Source of the DNA: Egerieenecus sp048201975
Lineage (GTDB): Bacteria; Bacillota; Clostridia; Christensenellales; Aristaeellaceae
Assembly: GCA_048201975.1 (NCBI GenBank)
Contig: DBFBGQ010000163.1
Coordinates: 1-21,327 of the forward strand
Direction: 5' to 3'
DNA: 21,327 nucleotides
Positions 14,691 to 21,327 of this stretch are shown piece by piece (position 1 is the first letter of the stretch; every line of letters starts with the position of its first letter). Both the position numbers and the translations under genes were made by a program. The notes below the pieces were generated by a model. The model did not search any database. It had not been told where the DNA came from and worked only from the letters and a program-made list of their open reading frames with translations.

Positions 14691-14998
14691 GGTTACCTCC
14701 TGCTCTGGTTGTGATAGTGTGGGGGTTGAATCGTGGGTATTGTAATCCTTCCTGGGCGGTTTTGGAAGGGGGTATTTCAACTTTTTTACTTCTTTTTTCC
14801 GGGGGGAAAATATTTTCCTTTTTGGGGAGAAAACGGGGGGTTTTTCGCCGTATGCTCAATGCGAAATCACATCGCGGAAAGGGAGGCAAAAACGGATGCG
14901 AAGGATGAACAAGGGAGGGCATGGCGCGCGGATTTGTACCATGGGGAGCGCGCCGGAACAGAAGCCGGGCGGACCGATGAGAAAGGCGGGGTGAGCGG
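14691..14998. other. divergent intergenic region with AT-rich island
   Basis: This gap separates the minus-strand exporter from the plus-strand tail cassette. From about 14760 to 14840 it is rich in T and A runs, in sharp contrast to the GC-rich surroundings. A perfect 14-base palindrome, GGAAAATATTTTCC, lies at 14805-14818 and is followed by five T. Both operons must start here, but I see no promoter with two good hexamers; TACAAT on the minus strand near 14740 is a weak -10 candidate. A 32-codon frame at 14896-14994 with GGGAGG upstream ends just before the tail gene; it is too weak to call. Confidence 0.5.
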
Positions 14999-16807
14999 AT
15001 GGGAAGCATCGTGTTTTCATCCAGCGTGGTGGTGGGACATCAAAGCCTGGAGGGCAATGGCGCGTATACGTCCTATGGCATGAGCCGGAGTACGAACTTT
15101 CCCGGGGCGGGCTATCGGATCAAGAGCGCGAAGCTCACCTGCACCCTACGCAACGCGGTGACGGAGACCATCACCATCAAGGCGGATCAGGTAGTGCTGG
15201 GTAGCTTTGCGGCGTCGGGGGTCAACGGGCAGCGCGTCTGCACGCTGACTACGGATTTTCCTTATCAGAACCTGAGCAGGGTCACGCTGTACGGGCAGAG
15301 CAAAGGAACGCAGATTGCCGGCGGCAGCTTTGTGACCATCGCGGTGGAGTGGGAATACACCACCTCCACCCTGACCCTATCCAGCAACGTCATGGACGCG
15401 GACAAAGCGGTGACGGCGGTGATCGGGGCCTACGACAGCAGCTTTACCCATCAGCTGGTATTGACATTTGGGACGCGCTCCGCGACCTGGAACCTGGCCG
15501 CGGGGGTTCAGGGGCAGGATGTATACGGTTCCCTGGCGTGGCTGGACCAGATCCCCAACGCCACCTCGGGGGTGGGGACGGTGACGCTGTACACCCTCTC
15601 CGGGGGGCAGGTGATCGGCCAGGCCAGCGCGGCGCTGGCCATTCGCGCCCCGGCCAGCACGGGGCCCACGTTCACCGCCTCCTGTACGCCGCTTTTGACC
15701 CTGGGGGGCGTGACCTACCCCAGCATGGGCAGCGGGGTTTACGTCCAGGGCAAGAGTGGCTGCACCGCCCGGATCATTGGCGCGGCGGCAAAATACGGGG
15801 CCACGGTGGCGGCCTACAGCATTCGGGGCGGCGGGTATGCGGGGAGCAGTGCCACCCTGGCCACGGGGCTGCTGAACACGGCGGGGACGGCGCCCTTTGT
15901 GTTCCGGGTGACGGACAGCCGGGGCAACTATGCCGAGCAGACGGTGAACATCACCGTGCAGGCCTACGCGCCGCCCCAGGTAACCAGCCTCACGGGCTGG
16001 CGGGTGGACAGCGGGGGGAACGCCAGCCCCACCGGCACCCGGGGCAAGTGCCGGGCCAGCTGGAGCCACACTTCCCTGGGCGGGGCCAACACCTGCACGG
16101 CCAAGGCGTACCTGCGGCCCGCCGGGGGCAGCGAGACGGCGCTCACCGCGGGCATGGCCAGCGGCTCCACCTACTGGGTGGCCACCTCCGCGGGGAACGT
16201 GACCCTGGGAACCACCACGGGATACACCCTGCGCCTGGCGCTCACGGACAAGTACGGGACGGTATCGGTGAGCGCGGAGCTGCCCACGGCGGCCTTTGCC
16301 ATGCATCTCAACGCGGCGGGGACGAGCATAGCCTTCGGGAAGGCCTGCGAGCATGCCAACGCGGTGGAGATCGCGTCGGACCGGACGCTGTACCTGGGAA
16401 GCAAGAGCCTGCGGGACTGGATCCGGGACAAGTTCTATCCGGTGGGAACAATTTACCTGTCCACGGGGGCGCAGACGCCTGCATCCCTGTGGGGCGGAAC
16501 CTGGGGATTGATTACGGACCGTTTTCTGGTGGGCGCGGGCAGCGGCTATACGGTAGGGCAGGCGGGCGGATACAACACGGTGATACTGGTGCAGGAGAAC
16601 CTGCCTGCGCACAGCCACGCGGCGGTGGCGGCAGGGTACCAGGTGATGGTGGCGAACAACAACGCCCCGGACTTCATTGTGGGGTCGGGCTCGGCCATTG
16701 GGTTGCAGTACAGCGGGAACTATGTGACAGGGCCGGCAGGGGGAGGCGTGGCCCATGAGAACCGGCCGCCCTACTACGCGGTGTACATATGGCGGCGGAC
16801 GGCATAA
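14999..16807 (+). CDS. phage tail fibre / DUF859-like structural protein
   Basis: The 602-aa protein starts at ATG 14999 after an AAAGGCGGGGTGA site. It is rich in Gly, Ser, Thr and Ala and made of beta-strand repeats. The N-terminal half (residues about 1-230) resembles the DUF859 siphophage structural family, including an AYDSSFTHQLVLTFGT segment and a WLDQIPNATSGVGTVTL strand. Ig-like segments follow (FVFRVTDSRGNYAEQTVNIT). FGKACEHANAVEIASDRTLY then marks the junction to the tip. The C-terminus has the conserved fibre-tip pattern: FYPVGTIYLSTGAQTPASLW, GGTW, DRFLVGAGSG, GGYN, ENLPAHSHA with the HxH pair, and final NRPPYYAVYIWRRTA. Such tips bind receptors on the host surface. No signal peptide is present. 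No chaperone gene follows. Confidence 0.87.
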   Translation: MGSIVFSSSVVVGHQSLEGNGAYTSYGMSRSTNFPGAGYRIKSAKLTCTLRNAVTETITIKADQVVLGSFAASGVNGQRVCTLTTDFPYQNLSRVTLYGQSKGTQIAGGSFVTIAVEWEYTTSTLTLSSNVMDADKAVTAVIGAYDSSFTHQLVLTFGTRSATWNLAAGVQGQDVYGSLAWLDQIPNATSGVGTVTLYTLSGGQVIGQASAALAIRAPASTGPTFTASCTPLLTLGGVTYPSMGSGVYVQGKSGCTARIIGAAAKYGATVAAYSIRGGGYAGSSATLATGLLNTAGTAPFVFRVTDSRGNYAEQTVNITVQAYAPPQVTSLTGWRVDSGGNASPTGTRGKCRASWSHTSLGGANTCTAKAYLRPAGGSETALTAGMASGSTYWVATSAGNVTLGTTTGYTLRLALTDKYGTVSVSAELPTAAFAMHLNAAGTSIAFGKACEHANAVEIASDRTLYLGSKSLRDWIRDKFYPVGTIYLSTGAQTPASLWGGTWGLITDRFLVGAGSGYTVGQAGGYNTVILVQENLPAHSHAAVAAGYQVMVANNNAPDFIVGSGSAIGLQYSGNYVTGPAGGGVAHENRPPYYAVYIWRRTA

Positions 16808-16821
16808 GGGAGGAGAAGAGC

Positions 16822-17229
16822 ATGGACATTTACGACCAGGAAGGGAACCCGGTGGAAAACTTTGACCCCAAGCAGGGATGGCTGGAGCAGCAGACGCGGA
16901 CGCACTATCACGACGCCATTGAAGCGGTGGCGGAGCAGGGGCACTGGGAGACCATGGCGGAGTACCCGGAGACGGGGGGCAAGGATGTGCGCTGGGTGGT
17001 GGACGTGCCGGGGGTGGAAGGGCAGGCGGCCCGGGAGGAGACCGAAACCTACTGGCTGTACATCCCCTACACGGAAGAGGAGCTGGCGCAGATGGAAGCG
17101 GCTCGAAACCGGCCCTCGGCGGAGGAGCGGGTGCAGGAGATGGAGGAAGCGTTGGAGCTGCTGTTGTCTGGGGCGACGGAGGTGGAGGAAAATGAATCTG
17201 GAACTGCGGGACAGGATACTGGCCTATAA
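16822..17229 (+). CDS. phage tail-associated small protein, 135 aa
   Basis: The ATG at 16822 lies 14 bases after the fibre gene with GGGAGGAG just upstream. The acidic, tryptophan-containing sequence runs MDIYDQEGNPVENFDPKQGW, then TRTHYHDAIEAVAEQGHWET, AEYPETGGKDVRWVVDVPGV and an ETYWLYIPYTEEELAQMEA segment, ending in a helical tail. This looks like a family of proteins of unknown function commonly encoded directly after tail fibres in Clostridia prophages. A role as fibre accessory or assembly protein is inferred from position only. The 3' end overlaps the next small gene by 38 bases in another frame. Confidence 0.72.
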   Translation: MDIYDQEGNPVENFDPKQGWLEQQTRTHYHDAIEAVAEQGHWETMAEYPETGGKDVRWVVDVPGVEGQAAREETETYWLYIPYTEEELAQMEAARNRPSAEERVQEMEEALELLLSGATEVEENESGTAGQDTGL

Positions 17230-17377
17230 TCGTCAGCTGGCGGAGCGCAAGGAAAAGGCGGAGGACATGGAGGTGATCGCCGCGGCGCTGCTGTCGCTGC
17301 CGCCGGGTCAGCTCAAGAAGATACTGACGCAGGAAGTGCTGGCCGTGCTGGAAAAGTATGGGGAGGTGGTAAGCTGA
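17192..17377 (+). CDS. 61-aa phage-type helical protein
   Basis: The ATG at 17192 is preceded by GGTGGAGG (17181-17188) and lies inside the 3' end of the 135-aa gene. The product MNLELRDRILAYNRQLAERK continues as two charged amphipathic helices (AEDMEVIAAALLSLPPGQLKK, then LTQEVLAVLEKYGEVVS). No membrane segment or signal peptide is present. Tiny helical genes of this kind sit between fibre and holin genes in many Firmicutes phages. The stop TGA shares its A with the ATG of the next gene. Function unknown. Confidence 0.68.
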   Translation: MNLELRDRILAYNRQLAERKEKAEDMEVIAAALLSLPPGQLKKILTQEVLAVLEKYGEVVS

Positions 17378-17484
17378 TGTCGGCATGGCATCTACTCTGG
17401 ATTCTGCCCCTGACCTTTGCCTGCGGGTATATGGTCGCGGCGCTGATTTACATTGGAGGCGACGTGGAAGCGCGGAGCAAATAG
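17377..17484 (+). CDS. 35-aa single-pass membrane peptide of tail cassette
   Basis: The ATG at 17377 overlaps the previous stop (TGATG) and has GGGAGGTGG (17360-17368) eight bases upstream. The peptide begins MSAWHLLWILPLTFACGYMV, forms one transmembrane helix over residues 4-26 and ends in a short hydrophilic tail GGDVEARSK. Similar one-helix micro-proteins occur at the end of phage tail modules in Clostridia. It is too short for a usual holin. The overlap, ribosome site and tidy topology support a real gene. Confidence 0.65.
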   Translation: MSAWHLLWILPLTFACGYMVAALIYIGGDVEARSK

Positions 17485-17572
17485 CGTCCTGACAGGGTGA
17501 AGCGTTCCCGCCTTGGGCGGCTGACAAAGGGTGCGATTCCGGCGTAAAAGCTTACGCACAATCAACATTCTG

Positions 17573-17602
17573 AACCGGCGGGCATCATGCCTGCCGGTTT
17601 TT
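17573..17602 (+). terminator. terminator of the phage tail cassette
   Basis: AACCGGCGGGCA (17573-17584) pairs with TGCCTGCCGGTT (17588-17599) with one G-T pair and a TCA loop, and the 3' arm runs into TTTTT (17598-17602). It lies about 90 bases after the 35-aa gene. A smaller hairpin, GCGTAA/TTACGC, lies at 17542-17557. Confidence 0.85.
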
Positions 17603-17822
17603 GCATGCATGGAGAAGCGTAGCCGGAACAGTCCGGGGAAAGCGAGGCATAAACGCTACAACGTCAACAGCATCTTCAACAACATCCGTTCATGGAGGAT
17701 GGAACATAAAACGCATATGAGAGGAAGAAATCATGTAAGCTATACGCTCCGTCGCGGCAACGCTGCTGGCGGGACACCTGTTCCCGCCGGAGCGAGCGCT
17801 TCGCCCGCTCCGGGCTTTTTTT
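17603..17822 (+). other. non-coding segment between two terminators, candidate small RNA or leader
   Basis: No convincing gene lies here. GTAG (17619-17622) with CTAC (17656-17659) encloses CCGGA-ACAG-TCCGG (17623-17636). Further on GGCGGGA and TCCCGCC form a 7-bp stem that abuts the final terminator at 17787-17822. CGCTCCG near 17745 could pair with the CGGAGCG arm of that terminator and so act as an anti-terminator. No known riboswitch or T-box consensus was recognised. Confidence 0.35.
17787..17822 (+). terminator. second terminator upstream of the binding-protein gene
   Basis: CCGGAGCG (17787-17794) pairs with CGCTCCGG (17806-17813) around an 11-base loop, and a run of seven T follows at 17816-17822. 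The nearest plus-strand coding stop is over 300 bases upstream, so it probably ends a non-coding transcript or an attenuated leader. Confidence 0.85.
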
Positions 17823-17952
17823 GCCCAAGCAGCATGGAATGCAAAAAAAAGAGAAGGATGTGCAATCTTTTCCAAGTCTGGCGCGTCTGATAGGAGGAGG
17901 GCAGGCTTGGGCCTGCGTTTCCAAATATCGGATAAGGAAGAAGGTAAGCCGT

Positions 17953-20253
17953 ATGATGAAACGTTTGATAGCGCTGTTGCTGGTGATGGCGTTGACTTTA
18001 ACGGTTACGGCCGCATGGGCGGCGCCGGGGGACGCGACGCTGTTTGAAGGCACCGAAGGCACATCGATTGCTACCGCGGCGGTCGCGGGCGACAAGGTGT
18101 ATATTCTGCTCAATAGATATAGCCAGGAGCAGGAGAGAACCATCTATGACCTGTACTGCTACACCCAGGGGCAGAGCGCGGAGCCTGAGCTGGTGGCGAA
18201 GGATGTGGGCTATAACCGCTGGTTTAGCAGCATGGAGGATGCGCAGAACGCCAGAGGCGAGGGCGCGCCCGATCCCGCCACAGGCTTCGGATTCCTGTTT
18301 GGCGACGCGGAAACCCTCTATGGCTTCAATACCCTCAACGGCGAGATCGCCAAGCTCACCTTTGCGGATGGCGCCATGAACCGGGAAGTGGTCTGCACTG
18401 TCGCCATGGATCAGATGTTCATCACAGAGGAGGATTATTCCTACATGATGGACGTGCAGGGGCTTTCCTTCCTGGACGGCCACGTATACATCACGTCCAC
18501 GGACTGGCGCGGCAGGGAAGCAGCGTACTTCCTCTTTGACATCAACCTGGCGGATGGCTCCCTGAAAAAGATGACCATGGATCAACGGGTGAGCTATATG
18601 GCGCCTTACAAGGATGGCCTGCTGGTGGGTTACGCTTTTGCCACCTGGGATGAGAACACCAATCAGGAGATTCCGGCCCGGTTTGTTACCATTCAGCCCG
18701 CGGATGGTTCCACGGCCACCCTGAAGGAGCTGCCGGACATGGCCTACGTCTACAACATCGCCTATGACGCGGCGAAGGATACCCTGTATTACTTCAGCGA
18801 AAGCACTCTGTGGGGCATGACCGCCATGGGCGAACCGTTCCGGGCGGCCTATGCGAACGTGAGCTATGTGGATGGCATGGCCATGCTGGGCTCCGGCTAT
18901 GGCGCCATATGGAGCAGCGACGGCATGGAGATCCATAACCTGGACCCCGCCTATCTTCCCACAAAGACCCTGACCGTGATCGGCAGCTGGCGTGATAGCG
19001 CGGCCCGCCAGTTTACCGCGGAAAACCCCGATATACCGCTGATTTTCAGCGAGGAATTCTATAGCATGTCGGAGCTGGGGCAGGCCATGGTGTCCGGGGA
19101 CACCACCATTGACGTGATTCGCAGCAACGTGCAGGAGGGCTTTGAAAACCTGCGGGACAAAGGCTACTGCGCGGACCTGTCCTCCAGCCAGAAGCTGATG
19201 GATTATGTGAACTCCCTCTATCCCGCCCTGCGGGATGAAGTGCTGCGGGATGGTAAGCTGTACGCCATTCCGGTGGCCATCTATGGCTCCACCCTTTCCT
19301 ACCTGCCCAGCAAGCTGGAGGAGATCGGCTTGACCACCGAGGATCTGCCCACCACCTTCGTGGAGCTGTGCGAGTTCGTGACCCGCTGGAACAACGAATG
19401 GATTGACGATGAAAACAAGGCCAACGTGATGCCCATCTGCACCACCATGAGCAATCGCGCCGTGATCTTTGACCTGATGTTCAAGGCCTATCTGGACTAT
19501 TACGATTCCACGGGCGAACCCCTCACCTTTGATACGCCGGTGTTCCAGGAGATGCTTACCGCCCTGGACAACATGGATGCCTCCAACCTGGACATGCCTG
19601 CGAACATGAGCGACATGGAGTATGACGAGTTCTATCAGCTGTATTCCGGCGTGTTCACGGACCGCGGCCTGTTCTCCGCGGCTACGGGTGAGTATGCTTC
19701 CGTGCCCCTGCAGCTGTCCATCGGCGAAGGCATGAACTGCGCCATCGGCGCCAGCGTGGAGATCGTCTTCGTCAATCCCCGCTGCGCCAACATGAGCGAG
19801 GCCATCAAGCTGCTGGAATGCTATGTGGACGCCATTGACGACAGCTACCGCATCATGATGTCCCCGGAGTGCAACGACCCGGTGGAGAATCCCTACTATG
19901 AGGAGACGGTGAAGAACTACCAGGACAGCCTGGCGGAACTGAAGAAGCAGCTGGAGACCGCCGACGCGGATGAGAAGCGCAACATTGAGGACAATATCCA
20001 GTACCTGGAGGAGGCCCTGGCCAACCAGGAAGAAATGCGCTGGTACTACTCCGCCGAGACCATCGCCGCCTATCGGGAGATTGGCGAGCGCGTCTTCCCC
20101 AGGCACGCGAACGTGCTCTACAGCGCCGGGTCCGACACCAGCACGCAGCTGCGGAGCCTGCATGAGCGCTACGTGCAAAAGCAGATCTCCCGGGATCAGT
20201 ATATCAAGGAGCTGAACCAGAAGGCGCGCATGATCGTGCTGGAAAATCAATAA
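17953..20253 (+). CDS. secreted two-domain protein: propeller-like N-half, solute-binding-protein-like C-half
   Basis: The start is ATG 17953 or 17956, both after AAGGAAGAAGG; in-frame codons upstream would bury the signal peptide. Residues 1-24 form a Sec signal peptide (MMKRLIALLLVMALTL core, cleavage near WAAPG) without a lipobox cysteine. Residues about 27-335 contain repeated beta-strand units (KVYILLNRYS, GHVYITSTDW, DTLYYFSEST, GYGAIWSSDG) that look like a beta-propeller. Residues about 338-766 resemble a family 1 extracellular solute-binding protein (TLTVIGSW, AARQFTAENPDIPL, GDTTIDVIRS, DGKLYAIPVAIYGSTLSYLP, GLTTEDLPTTFVEL), with a Glu/Lys-rich helical insert at about 655-700. The 766-aa length is nearly twice a normal binding protein. 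No permease or ATPase gene is adjacent. Its role is probably extracellular ligand binding; the ligand is unknown. Confidence 0.82.
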   Translation: MMKRLIALLLVMALTLTVTAAWAAPGDATLFEGTEGTSIATAAVAGDKVYILLNRYSQEQERTIYDLYCYTQGQSAEPELVAKDVGYNRWFSSMEDAQNARGEGAPDPATGFGFLFGDAETLYGFNTLNGEIAKLTFADGAMNREVVCTVAMDQMFITEEDYSYMMDVQGLSFLDGHVYITSTDWRGREAAYFLFDINLADGSLKKMTMDQRVSYMAPYKDGLLVGYAFATWDENTNQEIPARFVTIQPADGSTATLKELPDMAYVYNIAYDAAKDTLYYFSESTLWGMTAMGEPFRAAYANVSYVDGMAMLGSGYGAIWSSDGMEIHNLDPAYLPTKTLTVIGSWRDSAARQFTAENPDIPLIFSEEFYSMSELGQAMVSGDTTIDVIRSNVQEGFENLRDKGYCADLSSSQKLMDYVNSLYPALRDEVLRDGKLYAIPVAIYGSTLSYLPSKLEEIGLTTEDLPTTFVELCEFVTRWNNEWIDDENKANVMPICTTMSNRAVIFDLMFKAYLDYYDSTGEPLTFDTPVFQEMLTALDNMDASNLDMPANMSDMEYDEFYQLYSGVFTDRGLFSAATGEYASVPLQLSIGEGMNCAIGASVEIVFVNPRCANMSEAIKLLECYVDAIDDSYRIMMSPECNDPVENPYYEETVKNYQDSLAELKKQLETADADEKRNIEDNIQYLEEALANQEEMRWYYSAETIAAYREIGERVFPRHANVLYSAGSDTSTQLRSLHERYVQKQISRDQYIKELNQKARMIVLENQ

Positions 20254-20319
20254 CCCATGCTTTCCGCGGGGGCGACGCACAGGCCAGTGGACCTTTGCGA
20301 GGCTGGCGGAAACGGTTCG

Positions 20320-20352
20320 ACGCCGGGGGGACTGCGGTCCCTCCGGCGTTTT
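20320..20352 (+). terminator. terminator of the two-domain binding-protein gene
   Basis: ACGCCGGGGGGAC (20320-20332) pairs with GTCCCTCCGGCGT (20337-20349) around TGCG, followed by TTTT. It lies 67 bases after the stop at 20253. The remaining gap up to 20509 shows only a weak TGACAAC/GTTGTCA inverted repeat (20485-20512) that overlaps the kinase stop. Confidence 0.85.
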
Positions 20353-20509
20353 CCATGGCTGGCAAGGCGCCTTTCCTCAGGATGCCCGCAGGCATGCAAA
20401 GCTTGTACAAACGAGGGAACGTGCTGCTTCCGCTGCCGGCAGGGTCATGGCCGCAGCGGATGGGCCTGGCGGTACGCACCCGGATGACAACAAACCGCAA
20501 CGTCCGTTG

Positions 20510-21327
20510 TCACGGTCTGCTTCCTGCCAACATAATATGAACGGTGAATTTTCCCTGTCCGACCTCAAACTCGATGGTTCCACCCGACTCTTCCACAATC
20601 TTTTTCATGCTTTTGGTACCAAAGCCATGAAGCTCAGGATGCTCTTTGGTCGTAAGAAAATCCTCGCCGCAGCGCTTGAGTTTTGTTTCATCTACGTCAT
20701 TGGTGCAAGTAATAAACAGCATGCTCCAAACCTTGGAAAAGGCTAAACGAATTCCTCGTGATGAGCTGGAGGCAGGCAGGCGCATAACCCCCTCGATGGC
20801 GTTATCAAGAAGGTTGCCTAGCAGCATACAAAAGTTCTGCTCGGAAATCGGTAATGAGGTAAGCGAGTATTCCACAAATTCGAAAGCAATTCCCGCATTT
20901 TCCATCACTGTAGATTTCGCTTTCAGAATAGCGTCTACGGCAACATTCCCTGTTAGAAAGAGCTTGGGATGGTCGGACTTTTTCAACAGTTCGAGTACGT
21001 GGCGGCGATCTTCATCATTGATCGTGGCAGAAGACAGCATTTCCTCGGCAGCGGCTACACGATGCCGCAAATCGTGCTGTTCGGCCAGCATGTTTTGATA
21101 GATGCCTTTCAGCTCTTCCTGATGCTCTGTTACAAGCCGTGCGGTTTGCGCCTCCAATTCGCTCTGCCGCTGCTTTCTTGTGGTTTCAGTCAGACGTTCA
21201 TAGAGAACCATGGTTAGAATCATTACAACAAAAGAACATGCGGAGCCAATCAGCAGAACATTTCCTGCATGTCCGGATAGGCGTGCGATGAAAAAGCATT
21301 CATTCATCATAAAGCAGAGCAGGAGCA
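20510..21327 (-). CDS. GHKL-type sensor histidine kinase, AgrC-like, 5' end outside window
   Basis: The frame is open to the window edge, and the ATG at 21310 has no ribosome site, so the start lies beyond. The visible part begins inside the membrane domain: a last helix (about NVLLIGSACSFVVMILTMVL), then a charged coiled coil (RKQRQSELEAQTARLVTEHQ). The phospho-acceptor box follows (NMLAEQHDLRHRV; the His before DLRHR), then the N-box LLGNLLDNAIEG and the G-box HGFGTKSMKKIVEESGGTIE. This order and the HDLRH box are typical of the AgrC/ComD/CitA-type kinases that sense peptides or small ligands and phosphorylate a response regulator. No regulator gene follows downstream, since the neighbour is convergent. 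It may lie upstream, outside the window. Confidence 0.88.
   Translation of the reverse strand, partial: LLLCFMMNECFFIARLSGHAGNVLLIGSACSFVVMILTMVLYERLTETTRKQRQSELEAQTARLVTEHQEELKGIYQNMLAEQHDLRHRVAAAEEMLSSATINDEDRRHVLELLKKSDHPKLFLTGNVAVDAILKAKSTVMENAGIAFEFVEYSLTSLPISEQNFCMLLGNLLDNAIEGVMRLPASSSSRGIRLAFSKVWSMLFITCTNDVDETKLKRCGEDFLTTKEHPELHGFGTKSMKKIVEESGGTIEFEVGQGKFTVHIMLAGSRP

Larger units (their letters stand above)
14999..17484 (+). mobile_element. phage tail-tip gene cassette (prophage remnant or domesticated)
   Basis: Four consecutive plus-strand genes make a compact unit ended by a terminator: a tail-fibre-like protein with DUF859-like and collar/fibre C-terminal features, a 135-aa tail accessory protein, a 61-aa protein and a 35-aa one-helix protein. 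This order is typical of the tail end of Firmicutes siphophages, where holin and lysin would normally follow. No capsid, portal, terminase, integrase, holin or lysin gene lies in the window. No attachment-site repeats were spotted. Confidence 0.65.

Noticed and set aside
14896..14994. 32-codon frame (MRRMNKGG...) before the tail fibre gene with GGGAGG upstream
   Set aside because: It has no hydrophobic or conserved pattern. The ribosome site could be chance in this purine-rich stretch. Mentioned only as a weak candidate.
15377..17527. Very long open frame on the minus strand across the tail cassette (over 700 codons)
   Set aside because: Its product is Arg/Pro/His-rich low-complexity sequence without domains. 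It is the antisense of a well-supported tail fibre gene in GC-rich DNA.
17717..17890. 57-codon frame starting MRGRNHVSYTL
   Set aside because: It reads straight through the strong terminator at 17787-17822 and has a composition expected of non-coding GC-rich DNA.
17485..17952. Possible T-box, c-di-GMP or other known riboswitch, or a tRNA-like T-arm near 17532
   Set aside because: No T-box TGGNACCGCG box, no GEMM or other known core, and no cloverleaf could be built.
17998..20280. 760-codon open frame antisense to the secreted binding protein
   Set aside because: The composition is His/Gly/Val-rich with no fold or ribosome site. The plus-strand gene has a signal peptide, ribosome site and domain matches.
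20485..20512. TGACAAC/GTTGTCA inverted repeat at the kinase stop codon
   Set aside because: It is a 7-bp stem with a 14-base loop and no T-run on the minus strand, too weak to call a terminator.

Overview
The window is a GC-rich stretch of chromosome from what looks like a Gram-positive anaerobe of the Clostridia (Christensenellales-like). I infer this from strong AGGAGG-type ribosome sites, an RqcH/NFACT protein, a GerMN protein, a PrsW-like protease, an AgrC-type kinase, secreted proteins with short Lys/Arg-Leu signal peptides, and phage tail genes of Firmicutes type. No rRNA, tRNA, CRISPR array, transposase or integrase was seen. The organism assignment is inference, not proof.

Layout. 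(1) 1-1042, + strand: the end of an SH3-repeat protein and a secreted 184-aa protein, closed by a terminator. (2) 1187-3757, + strand: an extended -10 promoter drives a tightly overlapping five-gene operon of an ECF sigma factor, a 41-aa membrane peptide, a multi-pass membrane protein, a PrsW-like intramembrane protease and a two-TM basic protein. This looks like a self-contained membrane-signalling sigma module and is the most interesting part of the window. (3) 3826-4947, - strand: a membrane-anchored protein with two GerMN domains. Its terminator is nearly identical to the one ending the sigma operon. (4) 5029-7543, + strand: a clear promoter, rqcH (ribosome quality control) and a GNAT acetyltransferase. 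(5) 7510-11081, - strand: two short operons. The upstream one has a ParB-fold protein and a serine beta-lactamase-like hydrolase. The downstream one has its own promoter and encodes a VOC protein, an Imm-5-like protein and a SAM methyltransferase. (6) 11119-14690, - strand: a two-gene heterodimeric ABC exporter with one degenerate ATP site. (7) 14999-17602, + strand: a four-gene phage tail-tip cassette with no other phage genes. (8) 17603-17952: a non-coding segment with hairpins and a second strong terminator. (9) 17953-20352, + strand: a large secreted protein with a propeller-like N-terminal half and a solute-binding-protein-like C-terminal half. (10) 20510-21327, - strand: the C-terminal part of a GHKL/AgrC-type sensor kinase running off the window.

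How the genes may work together. Membrane sensing and the cell envelope recur (SH3 protein, ECF/PrsW module, GerMN protein, exporter, binding protein, sensor kinase), but only the sigma operon, the ABC pair and the tail cassette are physically coupled enough to argue for joint function. Several long open frames antisense to these genes are GC-driven shadows and were left out.
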